Shown: positions 12,011-22,685, numbered from the stretch's first letter. The stretch is DNA of 35,426 nucleotides from Sperchopsis tessellata (GCA_033557685.1 JAWQRN010000167.1:1-35426), one strand, 5' to 3'. Notes: generated by a model not told the origin, from the letters alone. Numbers and translations are program-made.

Positions 12011-12429
12011 TGCTGGAAGTAACTGCTGATTGTACATTTGGGCATAAAAGAGTAAACTGATGACTTTTAAACTTAAGTAAATTATTGCTAATTTAGTTTT
12101 TTTCGATATTCTTACAACGTGTCAGTAACTCAATGTACTTAGTATATTGTTTTAAAAAGGATAATTTAGCTAAGCATGAAACGAAATATTCTACTTTCAT
12201 TATCAAAATAGTCATAGTTTTCTAAATTTCGTGACTATTTAACTTTAATTTACAGTAATTTTAAGATCTATACTTTTAATTAGTATACATATACATGAAG
12301 TAAAGTGGTTCAAACATTAAAGTATTCTTGAATGTAAGTCCATAGTATATCTCAATAACATTCGAAGATCGTGCTACTAGGTAACGCAATGGTGATGCAA
12401 CTGTGCAAATTATATAATTTGATAAAGAG

Positions 12430-13480
12430 ATCCTTATATAGAAAGACGGATATTGCTACGGAAAACTACTGGGGATTTATAGGACAAGCTCCTTAAATAA
12501 TGAAGTCACAAATAGCTGTGTTGAAAAAAAATACTCAGCTTTAGTACTAGAACCACTTAAGGTCCAGATTAGCTGAAAATACTTTTGGTAGGCCAAGATT
12601 GATATCTGAAAACGACTGACTTAACGCGAAATCTAAGTGGACAACAATTTTGCTTTATTACTGGAACCTTTCAAAACCGGTTAAGTGAAATTTGAGGCGC
12701 AAATAACTTGATTAATCTAACTCAGCAATTTGAAGAGCAACTGGGCACAAAGAGAAGTGTAAGTAAATTCTCTTATGGAGGCAGAATAATAGATCCAAAA
12801 ATGTTTGATTAGACTAATAGAGCCCTCTGAAAAGCTTTGAACAAAAGTGAAAATATTTTTTCTTGACAACTAAAATAGTTAACAGGCAGGTCAAGTTAAA
12901 AATTGAGCTGTTAATAGATTTACTGGATTAATATCTAAACCTCTCATAAACTGAAAAGTTGAAAACCATATTGACAGAACTACTTGAACGGCACTTAGAG
13001 AATATATTGCAAAGAGAAACAATTTTACTTGATTACTTAAACCTCTCAAAAAAATAGCCAGACTTAGCTCGACAGACTATGAGAACCACCGGAAAGGTGT
13101 AGCTAGTTACAAAGTGAAATGAAAACTGATTTGTGAGGAATTAGGCTGAAATTGGCTTGATTGAACTTACAGAGCCATCCCAACAGTAGGTCTTAAGCTG
13201 GAATTAAATCAAGTTCATCGTAAATAGAAGACTTGTCTATGCAAACTTTGCTTTGCACCAGGAAATATTAGTTTTGGCTCGGATATCCAGGCGTTATAAC
13301 AAAAATTCTATATAAACGAGTTCTATCATTCGCTAGTTCAAACGAGCTTCTATATGGACATTGTGTTTCTACCTGAAATAACCCTCAAATGGTCTAACCT
13401 TGGCATAAGCTATAAGTACTCATAATCTGCATCTTAAGGTCTGAGCTCGATTTGGCGCGTTTGAGATGAGGTTTTGATGT
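12430..13480 (+). repeat. Degenerate tandem array, unit roughly 115 bp
   Basis: A recurring core of the type TTACTTGATTACTgAACCTCTCAAA, followed by GGTCTaacttAGCTgaaat, starts at about 12541, 12655, 12803, 12920, 13025, 13152, 13248, 13361 and possibly 13432. Intervals are roughly 70-150 bp and mostly 96-127. The clearest pair is TTTATTACTGGAACCTTTCA (12655) and TTACTTGATTACTTAAACCT (13025). Both are preceded by AACAATTTT and, further upstream, by a similar GACTTAACG / TACTTGAACGG segment. Units are heavily diverged, with insertions, so the array is old. No coding content was found. Confidence 0.5.
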
Positions 13481-13718
13481 GGAGCTACGTGGCGCGTTGC
13501 ACTCACAGCTAAGCTTAAGATCTAAGGCGCTTCAATTCAAGCAAATTCGGAATATTCAATACTGGTCTAAGGTTTACCATAAACACTGAAAATAATGTTT
13601 AATAACCAAAGCATATTTTAGCTACTAAAATATAAAAATACCGTTAGTGTAGCGACAATTTTTTTATATAACAATAAAACAATTTCTGTTATAGGTGTTT
13701 TAGTTAAAGTTAAAGTGT

Positions 13719-13799
13719 TATCTTCAGGTTTTCTGGGAGATAACCGTGTGGCAAAAATAAAAGACAACACACGGTTATCACCCGGAAAACTTGAAGATA
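13719..13799. repeat. Inverted repeat with 32-bp arms
   Basis: The left arm 13719-13750 (TATCTTCAGGTTTTCTGGGA...) and right arm 13768-13799 are complementary at 29 of 32 positions, with a 17-nt spacer. Perfect 12-bp direct repeats AGTTAAAGTGTT lie at 13708-13719 and 13834-13845 and flank the hairpin plus about 34 bp on its right side. This is what a target-site duplication around a small insertion would look like, although the left copy abuts the arm. The family is unknown; a Penelope pseudo-LTR piece or a small foldback element are possibilities. Confidence 0.75.
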
Positions 13800-13849
13800 T
13801 TTGCTGTGATCGTGGAAGTCTACGTACTGAATTAGTTAAAGTGTTGTTA

Positions 13850-15400
13850 CATTTGTGAAAGTTTGTTTATAATAGCATATTTGTTATATTTTGTTAAAAC
13901 AGCAAAATATGTAATGGTGGTAACAATCTTGCTCTTTGTTTTAAATAAATTGTTTTGCTAACTCTAATTTCTGATTTGTAACTTTATTTTTGTATATTTT
14001 CAATCATTTTGCATCTGAGAATGGAAAGGTTGGTTCGTGATCTTAGTACAACCTCCGTTACACCCGTTTTGAAAGCGTATACGGTACATGTACCTCCTGC
14101 TCATAAAATGGAAGGCATATTTAGAAATTATAAAATAGTGAAATTATCATCATCTTAGGTTTGCTGTTATTTACTGGTAACCTACTTTTCACCTGGTTCA
14201 AACTCAGCACCGGCTCCATAAAGTTCGTTAATATTAGCTGCTCTACGAGAATTATCTACATATCTGATCTTAATAGTATTTGTAACACCACATAATTGCC
14301 ATATAATCAATTGCAACAATTCAACTTTAGTTTAAGTTTTATATGTTACACGGTAATGCGATTTCACATTGGTATCGTGTTGTAAAATACCACAACTCTC
14401 ATTGGTGGATCATAGCCATGATTTTACTAACTAAACAAAATACATTCTTTTGTTATTATTTTTATCTACTTACAATTGCACTCTTGATTATAATTAAAAG
14501 TAAAATAAACACATTTTCCTTATGTTTTAAATATTTATCTATTTTGAACTTCCTACCTATAAGTGTAATTTTGTTGTTGAAAGACAAATGCTGACTGACA
14601 TAATAGAATAGATCACATTCTTATATCTAGTAGTAAAGTCTCGTCCACACTCTAATTGCCAATCAGATTAATTTATTTGGATAGTCTATGCGGGCTACAA
14701 AAAATAACGAGACTGTCTATAACTGGGTAAATAAACTTCTGTCTACGTATCCAATAAAAACATTTAATTTTAGATGCCTATTCACGTTATATCTGCATTC
14801 CAATACAAATTAAGTAGTTAAGCTTTCAGTGACTTTTTGTAAGCTGCGGTCTCTTGTTTTACGGTCATTAACTTTCAGATATTTAGAGTGGGGTAAAAAG
14901 TTTTTATCTACTAGAATTAGATATAAAGTTAACGGAAATAGAGAAAGTATGTAATTGCATTTGATTAATAGTAACACATACGTTTTGGGGTATTTTCATA
15001 GTTCTTAATTATTAATTGGTAGCCAACATTCTGCAAGGGTGACTTCTACACTTTTCGGGACATGATGCATCTTTTTAAGAGGTCTAGGATGATAGATATC
15101 TGGGTACGACCATTAAATATCCACACATATATGTTCTATGGGTACGACTAGGAATCTCAACGGAATATAATGATGACTTTGTTAACTGTAAACGTGTGAG
15201 TTATGATCCGTGTTCAAATAGCATTTTAGTATATATATTTTGTTGACGTTCAAAATTTATATTAAATTATTCTGGAATAATATACTATTACAATGTTATT
15301 GGCATTTCATTTTATTTGAGAGCAAGCTGTCAAGTCTCCTTAGATGAGTAGTTCCTAACACGTACGAAATGCCGGCATCTCAAGATCTACTGCTAATAAC
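13850..15400. other. No gene recognised
   Basis: AT-rich DNA. An 83-codon frame at 14343-14594 (+) is hydrophobic and very AT-rich, and I do not recognise it. Its composition matches the background, so chance is likely. GGGTACGAC occurs twice near 15103-15146 without further structure. Confidence 0.45.
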
Positions 15401-15407
15401 TGCAAAT

Positions 15408-16105
15408 AAATGGCCACAGATGTGAGACTGATTGGTAACGACCAATTTCTTAGGTCTTCTTTGTTACCTTTTTTTGTGTGTATAATCGTTGCATTATTTC
15501 AAGATGCTGGTATATCTTTTGTTTCTAGGCATGACGTTTATAGTTTTTCCAGAGCTATATATATAGACAGTTCTTCTTCAGCGATTTTGAGTATATCAAC
15601 AGCAATGCCACTCTCTCTGGTTACTTTTTTACTATTTACAGACTTCATATATTATTTTATCTTTCTCGTATTATATGTTTAAATGGGTACGTTTGTCTCC
15701 GTTTAGTTCTTGATAAAACTTTCTAACCACTCCAAAGATTTCCTCTCTCTCTCGTCGACTCTTTCACTGTTTTTATATCTAAGGGTTATTATTTGCTTTT
15801 TCCCTATAATATTAGCATTTGTTACACCTGCTTATAGCTCGAATGCTATTCGCCCAGAGTGTGGCATCAGTTACATCTTCTAGCATCCTCCTATATTCGG
15901 ACTTTTTATGATCTTTCAGTCCTACATACTATAAATTTTAGTTTTATATGTTGTAGGGTTTTAGTCTGGATATTTTCGAATTATTTGTAACACTAGAAGT
16001 TGCACCTATGATCTCGGCTGTGCGTGTTATTATATGTTACAAATTATTGGCATAATTGTATTAACACATAGCAGCAAATTTGTTGTTAAGCTCTACTACA
16101 CTCTT
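15408..16105 (-). pseudogene. RTE-type LINE fragment: end of endonuclease region to start of RT (copy 2)
   Basis: The plus-strand text CCACAGATGTGAGACTGATTGG at 15414 is nearly identical to 17617-17638. From there the two stretches align in the same direction through AAGGGTTATTATTTGCTTTT / AAGGGCTAATATTTGCTTTT and GTTGCACCTATGATCTCGGC / GTTCCACCTGTGGCTCTGGC, to about 16100. On the minus strand it encodes the linker between endonuclease and RT, with recognisable pieces such as KFYQELNGDK and stops throughout. Both ends are internal to the element: the 5' side abuts the mariner and the 3' side stops abruptly at about 15408. It is a rearranged fragment, not a normal 5'-truncated insertion. Confidence 0.8.
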
Positions 16106-16112
16106 ATAGTTA

Positions 16113-17140
16113 TATGGGCTGTATGATAAGTCTGGTAATAATGAAACAAGGAATATTTTTTTCTGCAAAAAAAAACATTTTATTGTTTAATATAGTACCC
16201 ATTTAGTTCAAAACATTTAATTCAACGTTTTTCCAATTTTCTTATCCCTTCCAAATAATAAGATTTCTCCAACCCTCCAAAATAGGCGTTTGTTTCCTAG
16301 ATGACCACATCGTGAGAGCCAAATATTTTTCCGTTGGGCCATTTCTTCAAATCCGGAAGTGGGAAATATCCCCAGGGGGCTGCATCTGGATAATATGGTG
16401 GATGAGACGACACACGTATGCACTCGTGCATTGACAAATACGGTCGTTTTTTCCCTCAAAAAGTCGTTAAAAAGGCCTAATAAGTTGCCATAATAATAGC
16501 CGATATTTGTTTTCCTCTTTTCATGGTAATCAATATATATTATGCTAACCTTTCCATCCAATTTAACTACCTTTGTCTTCTTTGGTGCCCATTAACCAGG
16601 CGAAATTCACTGTTCCAACTGTTCATTGGTTTCTGGTGTATAGTGATAGATCCATGTTTCCTCCATAGTTATAAATCGACGTAAAAATATATTTGAATTT
16701 CGCTTAAACATCCCCAAACATGCCTTGAAAGTTGTCACACGTGTGCGTTTATTCTCGATTGTGAGCAATCGAATGACCCATCATGCAGACAACTTTATCA
16801 TATCGAAATGATTATGCAAAGTTTTCTGTACCCATTCGGTTGAGATACCCTCCAATCTCGCTTGTGTATAGTTAAGCATGTAACCTCACTTGGGCGTTCT
16901 GAAGGTTTGGTATAACTTGGGCTTGTACGCCCAAACAAAAATCATTAAACCACTTAAAAATAATTTTAATCGATGGTGATGACTCCCCATAATATTTATT
17001 AAGATTTGTTTTGGTTTGCGTTATGGTTTTTCCACGCATAAAATAATGTTGTATCATCACACGAAATTAACTTTTTTCTATTTTTACAAAAATATGAAAG
17101 GTTGTCTGCTTTCAATGGCTGTTGGAAATAATCTAAATGA
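16113..17140 (-). pseudogene. mariner-family DNA transposon, transposase inactivated
   Basis: The transposase starts at 17081 with an ATG changed to ATA, followed by EKS, a stop, then FRVMIQHYFMRGKTITQTKT and YGESSPSIKIIFKWFNDF. This is the N-terminal helix-turn-helix (16872-17060). The middle is compressed. Then come ITMEETWIYHYTPET (about 16640-16675), VSIIYIDYHEKRKTNIGYYY and the C-terminal LEKSYYLEGIRKLEKR (about 16225-16280). The Asp triad is gone: the first position is Glu, the second lies in FVNARVHTC where QDNA is expected, and the third reads APWG for APSD. Length is about 890 nt against about 1040 for the family. At the 3' end TATGGGCTGTATGATAAGTCTGGTA (from 16113) looks like the terminal repeat. 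No matching 5' repeat is visible, so that end is probably lost. Confidence 0.9.
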
Positions 17141-17149
17141 CAGATCTGA

Positions 17150-18960
17150 AAATTTTAATTTGGTTTAGTGAGAGATGCTATTAAAGAAATATGATGTGAC
17201 ATTTCCGATTGTGACGGCATATATTATATTCTCCATTAAATTTAATAACTTCCTGTTCCAAATTTAGTTCCCGGAACAACTTCAGCGATATGATGTCTCC
17301 TTGTCTAACACCTTTTTGAATAAAAAAAGCTTCTGTTTCTGTCATTTAACGTTTCATGCGGCATTTTCATAAATGTTTTGGACCAAAGCTTAAATAACTG
17401 CAGATGTCTTGATTGAGTCAAATGCTTTGTCATAGTCTATGAAAGCACAACATAGTGGCAGGTTATATTCGTTACATCTAGATATCAATTCACACACCGT
17501 GTGAATGTGGTCAATAGTGCTATATTACTTCCAAAAAGCTGCCTGTTCTTTAGGTTGTTACGAATCGAATTGGTCTCTAAGGTAGTTCGTAATTATATTG
17601 GTAAGGATCTTATAAGCCACAGATGTGAGACTGATAGGATGGTACTTTTTTAGATCTTCTTTATTTCCATTTTTGTGAATTAAAATAATATAATATATAA
17701 TAACGCTGGTATCTATTTTGTTTCTATGCATGGCGTATACAGTCTTCTCCTGGTGCTTTTGCAGATTTTAAAGCATGTGCAACTTCTGAGGGTAATATCG
17801 ATCTTCCTCGGGAGATATGTATATATGGTTACGTTCATCTCGATATAGTTTTTGGTAAAACTTTCTTTCAACAATTTCCTATCTATCATCAACTATCTCA
17901 CCATTTTCAGATCCAAGGGCTAATATTTGCTTTTCCCCAATCATAAGTATATGTGTCATTCGCCTGGAGGGTAGCTTTATAGTTATATCTTCTAACATCT
18001 TCCTTTATTCTCTTTATAATGGTCTTTTAATGTTCCTCATCCTCTATATTCCGCCTTCTTGTCTTAACTTTACATTTAATTCTCTATGCTGCATTTTTAG
18101 GGTCTTGGTATGTTTGGAAATTTTGGACTCCTATTTACCATTGGCAGTTCCACCTGTGGCTCTGGCCGTATCTGTTTATATATGAAACATATTATCGACA
18201 TCATTATATTCTTCCAGAACATCAAATCTAATATTTGAAATACTTCTTGAGTAGATTTTAGATGATCCATATTAATTTGTCCGCTAATTTTGAATTTTAA
18301 GATATTCTACAACAAAACGGTGATCACTACCAGTATCAAAACTGTTTCAGAACTATGCAGTCTTGTATAATGGCAATCTCGTTCCTGGTATTGTTAGGGT
18401 CTTGCCAAGTCCATTTGCGTGATGTTTTCGTAGCAAACATGGTATTTGTTATATACAGACTCTTTAATTCTGCAAATTCTACAAGTATGTTACCTCGTTC
18501 ATTTCTACTTCAAAAACCTAAGGCACCTGCAACCTGATATCCTGATTGTTTTACTCCAACTTTTACATTAAAATCTCCTAAGGTCTGTCACTTCTTCATA
18601 GAACGCTTCGACCGTATAGTTGGAATGGATACTTGTTGGTGCTTATATTTGCAGAATTTACCGCCTAGAGATCTTTATTTATAATTTTGCGACTCTGTCT
18701 GATAAGCACTCAAACTTGATTTTTCAGGTTTTTAGTCGTTTGTGAACTCTGAAACCAATCCCACCATTTATTCCATTGTTATTGCACGTTAGTTAGACAT
18801 TATCCACTTTTCAGTAGTGTAAGCTCTTCTCCTCTTCTACGTACTTCGATCAGACCTATAACTTTCCATTGAAATTTTCCAGCTGTATTAGTTTTGCCTC
18901 ACCAGATAATGTGTGGCATTTGTAGATACACACATTTACTATTGTTTAGCAACTATCTAT
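17150..18960 (-). pseudogene. RTE-type LINE, endonuclease plus first half of RT (copy 1)
   Basis: Minus-strand reading from about 18960 gives an AP-like endonuclease with its motifs in order: GLIEVRRRGEEL, NGGIGFRVHKRLK, APTSIHS, GDFNVKVGVKQSG, RKWTWQDP and GSDHRFVV. The RT follows: LIHKNGNKEDLKKYHPISLT, DHIHTVCELISRCNEYNLPL, FIDYDKAFDSIKTSAV (about 17400-17445, first catalytic Asp present) and QKGVRQGDIISLKL (about 17280-17320). Remnants of the next block (GEYL...HLRFADDI) are just visible near 17185-17240, then the copy ends beside the mariner. Many stops and frameshifts are present. It belongs to the same family as 8230-9212, which shares the VRQGD...LNWEQ region. Confidence 0.9.
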
Positions 18961-19500
18961 ACTCCGAGGATTCTTAGCATCCTCTGCTTTCTTACTTTCT
19001 TACCAAATATCTGCGTTTACTAGGGATAATCAAGCCCACGGATAATGAAGACCATTGCTTCATTGTGTCATTTTGTTGAGTTGAGACATAACTCATCACT
19101 TTGCCTTACTGTGTGTATATAAAATCCAAACAATTTGTACAAAGAATTTTAGCCCTATTTAGTTAATAAATAATAAAAACAACTAATAACATTTTGCAAT
19201 TTATTATAAATAAAACCTCATTTTTCCAAATGCTTATAATCCTATTTGTGGAATAGCAAGGTTTTAGAAACAAAATACCAAACTAGAAAAATCAATGTTG
19301 AGATATATGCGGAACACGATTGCAATAGTAATACCGACCGTGATTAGAAGTTGTTGATTGAATACGTGCATGCCGGTATGCCATGCCCCATCGTTAGTTA
19401 GGCTGAATTACCTGCGCAGTCAATTTGTCCAGTCATCAGTCATGGAAACAGTCGAACTGGATGGATATATTGTCCATTTGACCGGCGATAATGAGCCGCA
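18961..19500. other. No gene recognised
   Basis: The first part is AT-rich 5' flank of the LINE. From about 19330 the G+C content rises without a clear open frame until the candidate exon that follows. Confidence 0.4.
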
Positions 19501-19529
19501 TTAATATTAAACCAGTGCAATACACTCAC

Positions 19530-19637
19530 CGCCAGATCGCAGTATGTGCCCACACGAATGCTGCTACGGGCCCAAATCACTATTCCATATAAATCTTTGT
19601 AAATAAGTGAGGAGATGGATTGGAAGGATAGGTTCAT
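19530..19637 (-). CDS. Candidate host exon ending in a consensus splice donor
   Basis: From ATG 19637 the minus strand reads 36 codons (MNLSFQSISSLIYKDLYG, then IVIWARSSIRVGTYCDLA) up to a good donor, GCG|GTGAGTGTA, at 19529. Alternatively an acceptor CACTTATTTACAAAG ends at 19595, giving a 65-nt internal exon from 19594 that keeps the same frame. Base composition is clearly above background and codons look non-random, but no second exon was found and I do not recognise the peptide. It could equally be an exon, a conserved non-coding block or chance. Confidence 0.25.
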
Positions 19638-19639
19638 TA

Positions 19640-21530
19640 TGGTACATTATATAGGTTCTTTTATAGTGCCGATAAAAACCCTTTGTTAATATATAAAAAT
19701 TATAGAATTATAAAAAGCTATATAGTTTTCAGAATATAGTAATAACATTACTTCATAACTATCACACGATAATATGTGTAATTGTGAATTTAGTTGGAGT
19801 TTATTGAGGAAGTTAACGATACAGATATCATATATTATAATGAATATGCAAAGACATAGAATAATTGAAATAAATACCTAAAACAAAGATTCACTGAGCA
19901 AATAAAATTTAGCATTTCAAAAGTAACAAACAGAAATTAGTTTCTATGAAGAATAACAAATATAATCAAATCAAGAACTTTTTGAGATTCAAGAATGCAA
20001 TGTAACCGCAAGCTCAATGTTTTCATTGCTTAACTGCTACAGACAGGAAATATCAATGAAAATATTCAAAAGCAATAAGCAACCAATTAACTTTATTGAT
20101 GCGCTCTGAGGGGGTAGGGTTGCATTTACAGCGCCAATAAAGGATAATGAAAATAAAACAGTGAATGTTGTAATAACGGGGGCAGTAAAACAAATGTTTA
20201 TGTTGGGCTTAAAAATAATTGATTCACAAACGTCGTTATACATTTGAGTGCAACACAAATTTTAACAACGCTTCCGAGTGGTTTTCAACTCACTTAGTTA
20301 ATATTTTAAGAACGACACTTCCATAGTGCAATTTTATCGGCATCACCCTGAGTATATATTTTATATATATAGACTAATATACTTACTTTCTTACAAAAAC
20401 ATGAATTGTTTCATATTTCAGTTAACTTTTATATGAAACTAACCTAATTTGAATTTGTATCATAAAGAAAAATAGTTTTGAAGCAAGAGAAAAAATGAGG
20501 TAGAAAAATAAATATATAATTATTTACTCATATAGAAATAGTAAAGGGCTTGCTCGTACCACAAGAGGATTCAAGGCATGTTAATTTTTTTTTAATTTAC
20601 CAATATTCGTTCCTAGATAAAATCTTGGACCTTAGTAATATTTTCTATATAAATCAAAATTCACCTCTGTCACAGAAAATTTCTACTAAGGGATGCTGAA
20701 AAATATTGCATTTTTTTTATAACTACGTTATTACAACATAAAGTGAGCGTCAAAAGCCTGAAATATAATTCATTGTTTGTTTATGGTTGATTTGGATACA
20801 ATTTCAATCTCATTTTGTTCCTAATTTGTACATCATACCCAATAATAGTGAATAGTTTTGAAGATATTTCGAACTACCTTTTGCAGTTACTTAACTATGA
20901 TTTTCTTTCGTACAAAAACAGGAAATTGAAATAAATCAATGGCAGTTTTATCATTTAATTTAATAGTGGTATTATAATGTTTAACAGTTTTTAATAAATT
21001 TCCACTTTCTCGATTTTTTTCGTGCTGCAACTTCTTTTGATTTAGTGAAAACTACATATTAAAAGTATGTAAATAGTCGTTCAAAATGATTACAGTAAAC
21101 AAAATATCTTTTTCTGGATATATATGTCTTAAAAACTAAACTCGTTTTGGAAATGTTTGGTGATATCATAGCCCGTAAGGTGGGAGTGAGCAAAATTCAT
21201 TTTATTGCTGAAATGAGTCATAAGGAAAAATATAATTAACCTATTGAGCATTTTACCCATAAGCTAACCAAAAGAACATTGACATTTTATTCCGGAATTC
21301 TTATGCTCACTGTATATCAAACTCTTTTCAAAGCCAAAATGATAACGATGACCATGGAAACCTCGATTTTAAGCAGATATGTAGCGAATAAATAATTGCT
21401 TACTTTCAGTTTACGGAAAAATTGAAATCAATTATCGACTTTTCTTTAACATTATTATGTAGGACTCACATTACATAAAAGTAAGAATGTTTCCTTTCTA
21501 TAGAGAAAGAAAAATATATGCTAATAATAT
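19640..21530. other. Mostly featureless; one hydrophobic frame
   Basis: AT-rich DNA. The one item of note is a 73-codon minus-strand frame at 20037-20258 with two hydrophobic segments. It contains NATLPPQSASIKLIGCLLLL, faintly like the end of TM2 and start of TM3 of Cys-loop receptors (LPxxSxxxxLIGxxLL). There are no splice sites or neighbouring receptor blocks, so it is not called as a gene. Confidence 0.3.
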
Positions 21531-21534
21531 CACT

Positions 21535-21805
21535 TCAAAGCAGCATTTTCGGTCTTGTATCGTAACTGACTCCATGTTTTTCATACTTCAATATTTTCGA
21601 GTACCAATTCACCACAGAATCTGATACACAGTTAAAATGCATAGGAGTGCGTCTCCGTGGCAATAAAGCTTCAGTTTCTGCAATTCCAAGTCCGGGAAAT
21701 GAGAAAGGATACAGGGGGCTCTGAGGGAATTGGCAATACGGAACGGTCGGTCCCTTGCATTCGGAATTTTTTAGACGTCTGCAGAATCCCGCATTGTTTT
21801 TATTG
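21535..21805 (-). CDS. Candidate terminal coding exon of an unrecognised gene
   Basis: A textbook acceptor, TTAATATTTTCTTTCGCAG, ends at 21806 on the minus strand. The exon begins with one nucleotide that completes a codon. It then runs open for 89 codons to TGA at 21535-21537, with no internal ATG until codon 57. The peptide starts NKNNAGFCRRLKNSECKG, continues with PTVPYCQFPQSPLYPFSFPG and ends VSYDTRPKMLL. It has four Cys, is proline-rich in the middle, and has a basic RRR site before TPMHFNC. G+C and CpG are well above background and no mobile-element motif is present. A secreted or extracellular protein is possible, but I cannot name a family. It is phase-compatible with the candidate exon at 22607-22662. 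Confidence 0.5.
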
Positions 21806-22583
21806 CTGCGAAAGAAAATATTAAGTGTAATAAAAATCTAGATGGAATAGGAAGAAGCCGCAAGTTCTCCGAATGAACGTATAGAAAGTAGCTAAAAAAT
21901 TATAAACTTGATGAAATATATGCCATGACTAAACCCACGTTTAAATGTACCAACTATAAAGAAAATTTCAAAGCTTTCAAGTTGGAAATTACATCCATTC
22001 TTTGCACTAAAACAAAATAAAGTCCATTTTTTATAATGCTTTATTTTTGCATTTAAATCTACAGAGAAAATATTAAACAAATGAAGTTGCGTTGTAACGT
22101 AATAATTTGTATTCAATACATCAGCCAACTAGTAGATCACTTTGTATTTTTATGCCACTCTTGCATATCATCATTTATCACTTTTATATGACAATTTTTA
22201 TGGCTTTGAACTTTCTTTATATGGCAATAAAAATAATTTGAGAATATATGTTATTACATACAGAAGAGGGTGATAAGAATTTGAATCTAAGGAATTAGAA
22301 TATCCCCTTTTCAAGTCAGTAAGTCACTTTTTGATGTAAAATATATCGCTCCATTGTTTGAATTCGAATTTGGTAATTTAACACGAGCAATTAAAAATTC
22401 TAGCAAATATATATTTGTGCACACCAGAAAACCTAGCTAGCCGTTGTTGTATTATATGATGCTATTTGTCTTTTGGCCCCTCTCTACGAGGGTGGGATTT
22501 AATTTCTAATTGACTAATCCACGTACATGCGTCTATAATTGCCCGCAATCGTTGTACATCCCCATCGCAAATAAATCTTTGGA

Positions 22584-22685
22584 ATGACCCAACGAAAGTC
22601 ACTTACCGCCATTCTTGTAGTCCATTTGTTTCCCGCTGTTCTATTTTATAACAAGCTGAATGCTATAGCCTGTAAGAAGTATCAT
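22584..22685 (+). other. Alternative: signal-peptide-like first exon on the plus strand
   Basis: ATG 22584 opens 34 codons with a basic start and a hydrophobic core (MTQRKSLTAILVVHLFPAVL), then NAIACKKYH. They end exactly at a consensus donor, CAT|GTAAGTACC, at 22686. The form fits a secreted-protein first exon, but it overlaps the minus-strand candidate 22607-22662, so at most one is likely to be real. No downstream plus-strand exon was recognised. Confidence 0.2.
22607..22662 (-). CDS. Candidate upstream exon joined to 21535-21805
   Basis: On the minus strand an acceptor-like ATACTTCTTACAGGCTATAG ends at 22663 and a strong donor GGCG|GTAAGTGAC begins at 22606. The 56-nt interval reads HSACYKIEQRETNGLQEW plus two nucleotides. 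Spliced across about 800 bp to the acceptor at 21806, it makes an Arg codon and continues in the open frame of the next exon. The phase match supports a minus-strand gene. Against it, a nearer AG at 22670 would put a stop in frame, and the opposite strand of the same interval also looks exon-like. Further 5' exons were not found. Confidence 0.3.

Noticed and set aside
11988..12020. CTGATGAG-like word recalling a hammerhead ribozyme core
   Set aside because: The required GAAA and stem arrangement are absent here and at the other CTGATGA sites in the window.
14190..14205. GGTTCAAACTC, a tRNA B-box-like word
   Set aside because: There is no A box, acceptor stem or cloverleaf around it, so no tRNA or tRNA-derived SINE can be supported.
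14343..14594. 83-codon hydrophobic frame resembling a membrane protein
   Set aside because: Its composition equals the AT-rich background (Ile/Leu/Phe/Lys codons) and it shows no motif or splice context.
15410..15682. 90-codon plus-strand frame
   Set aside because: It aligns with the non-coding strand of the other RTE copy at 17617 onward, so it is an antisense artefact of the minus-strand LINE.
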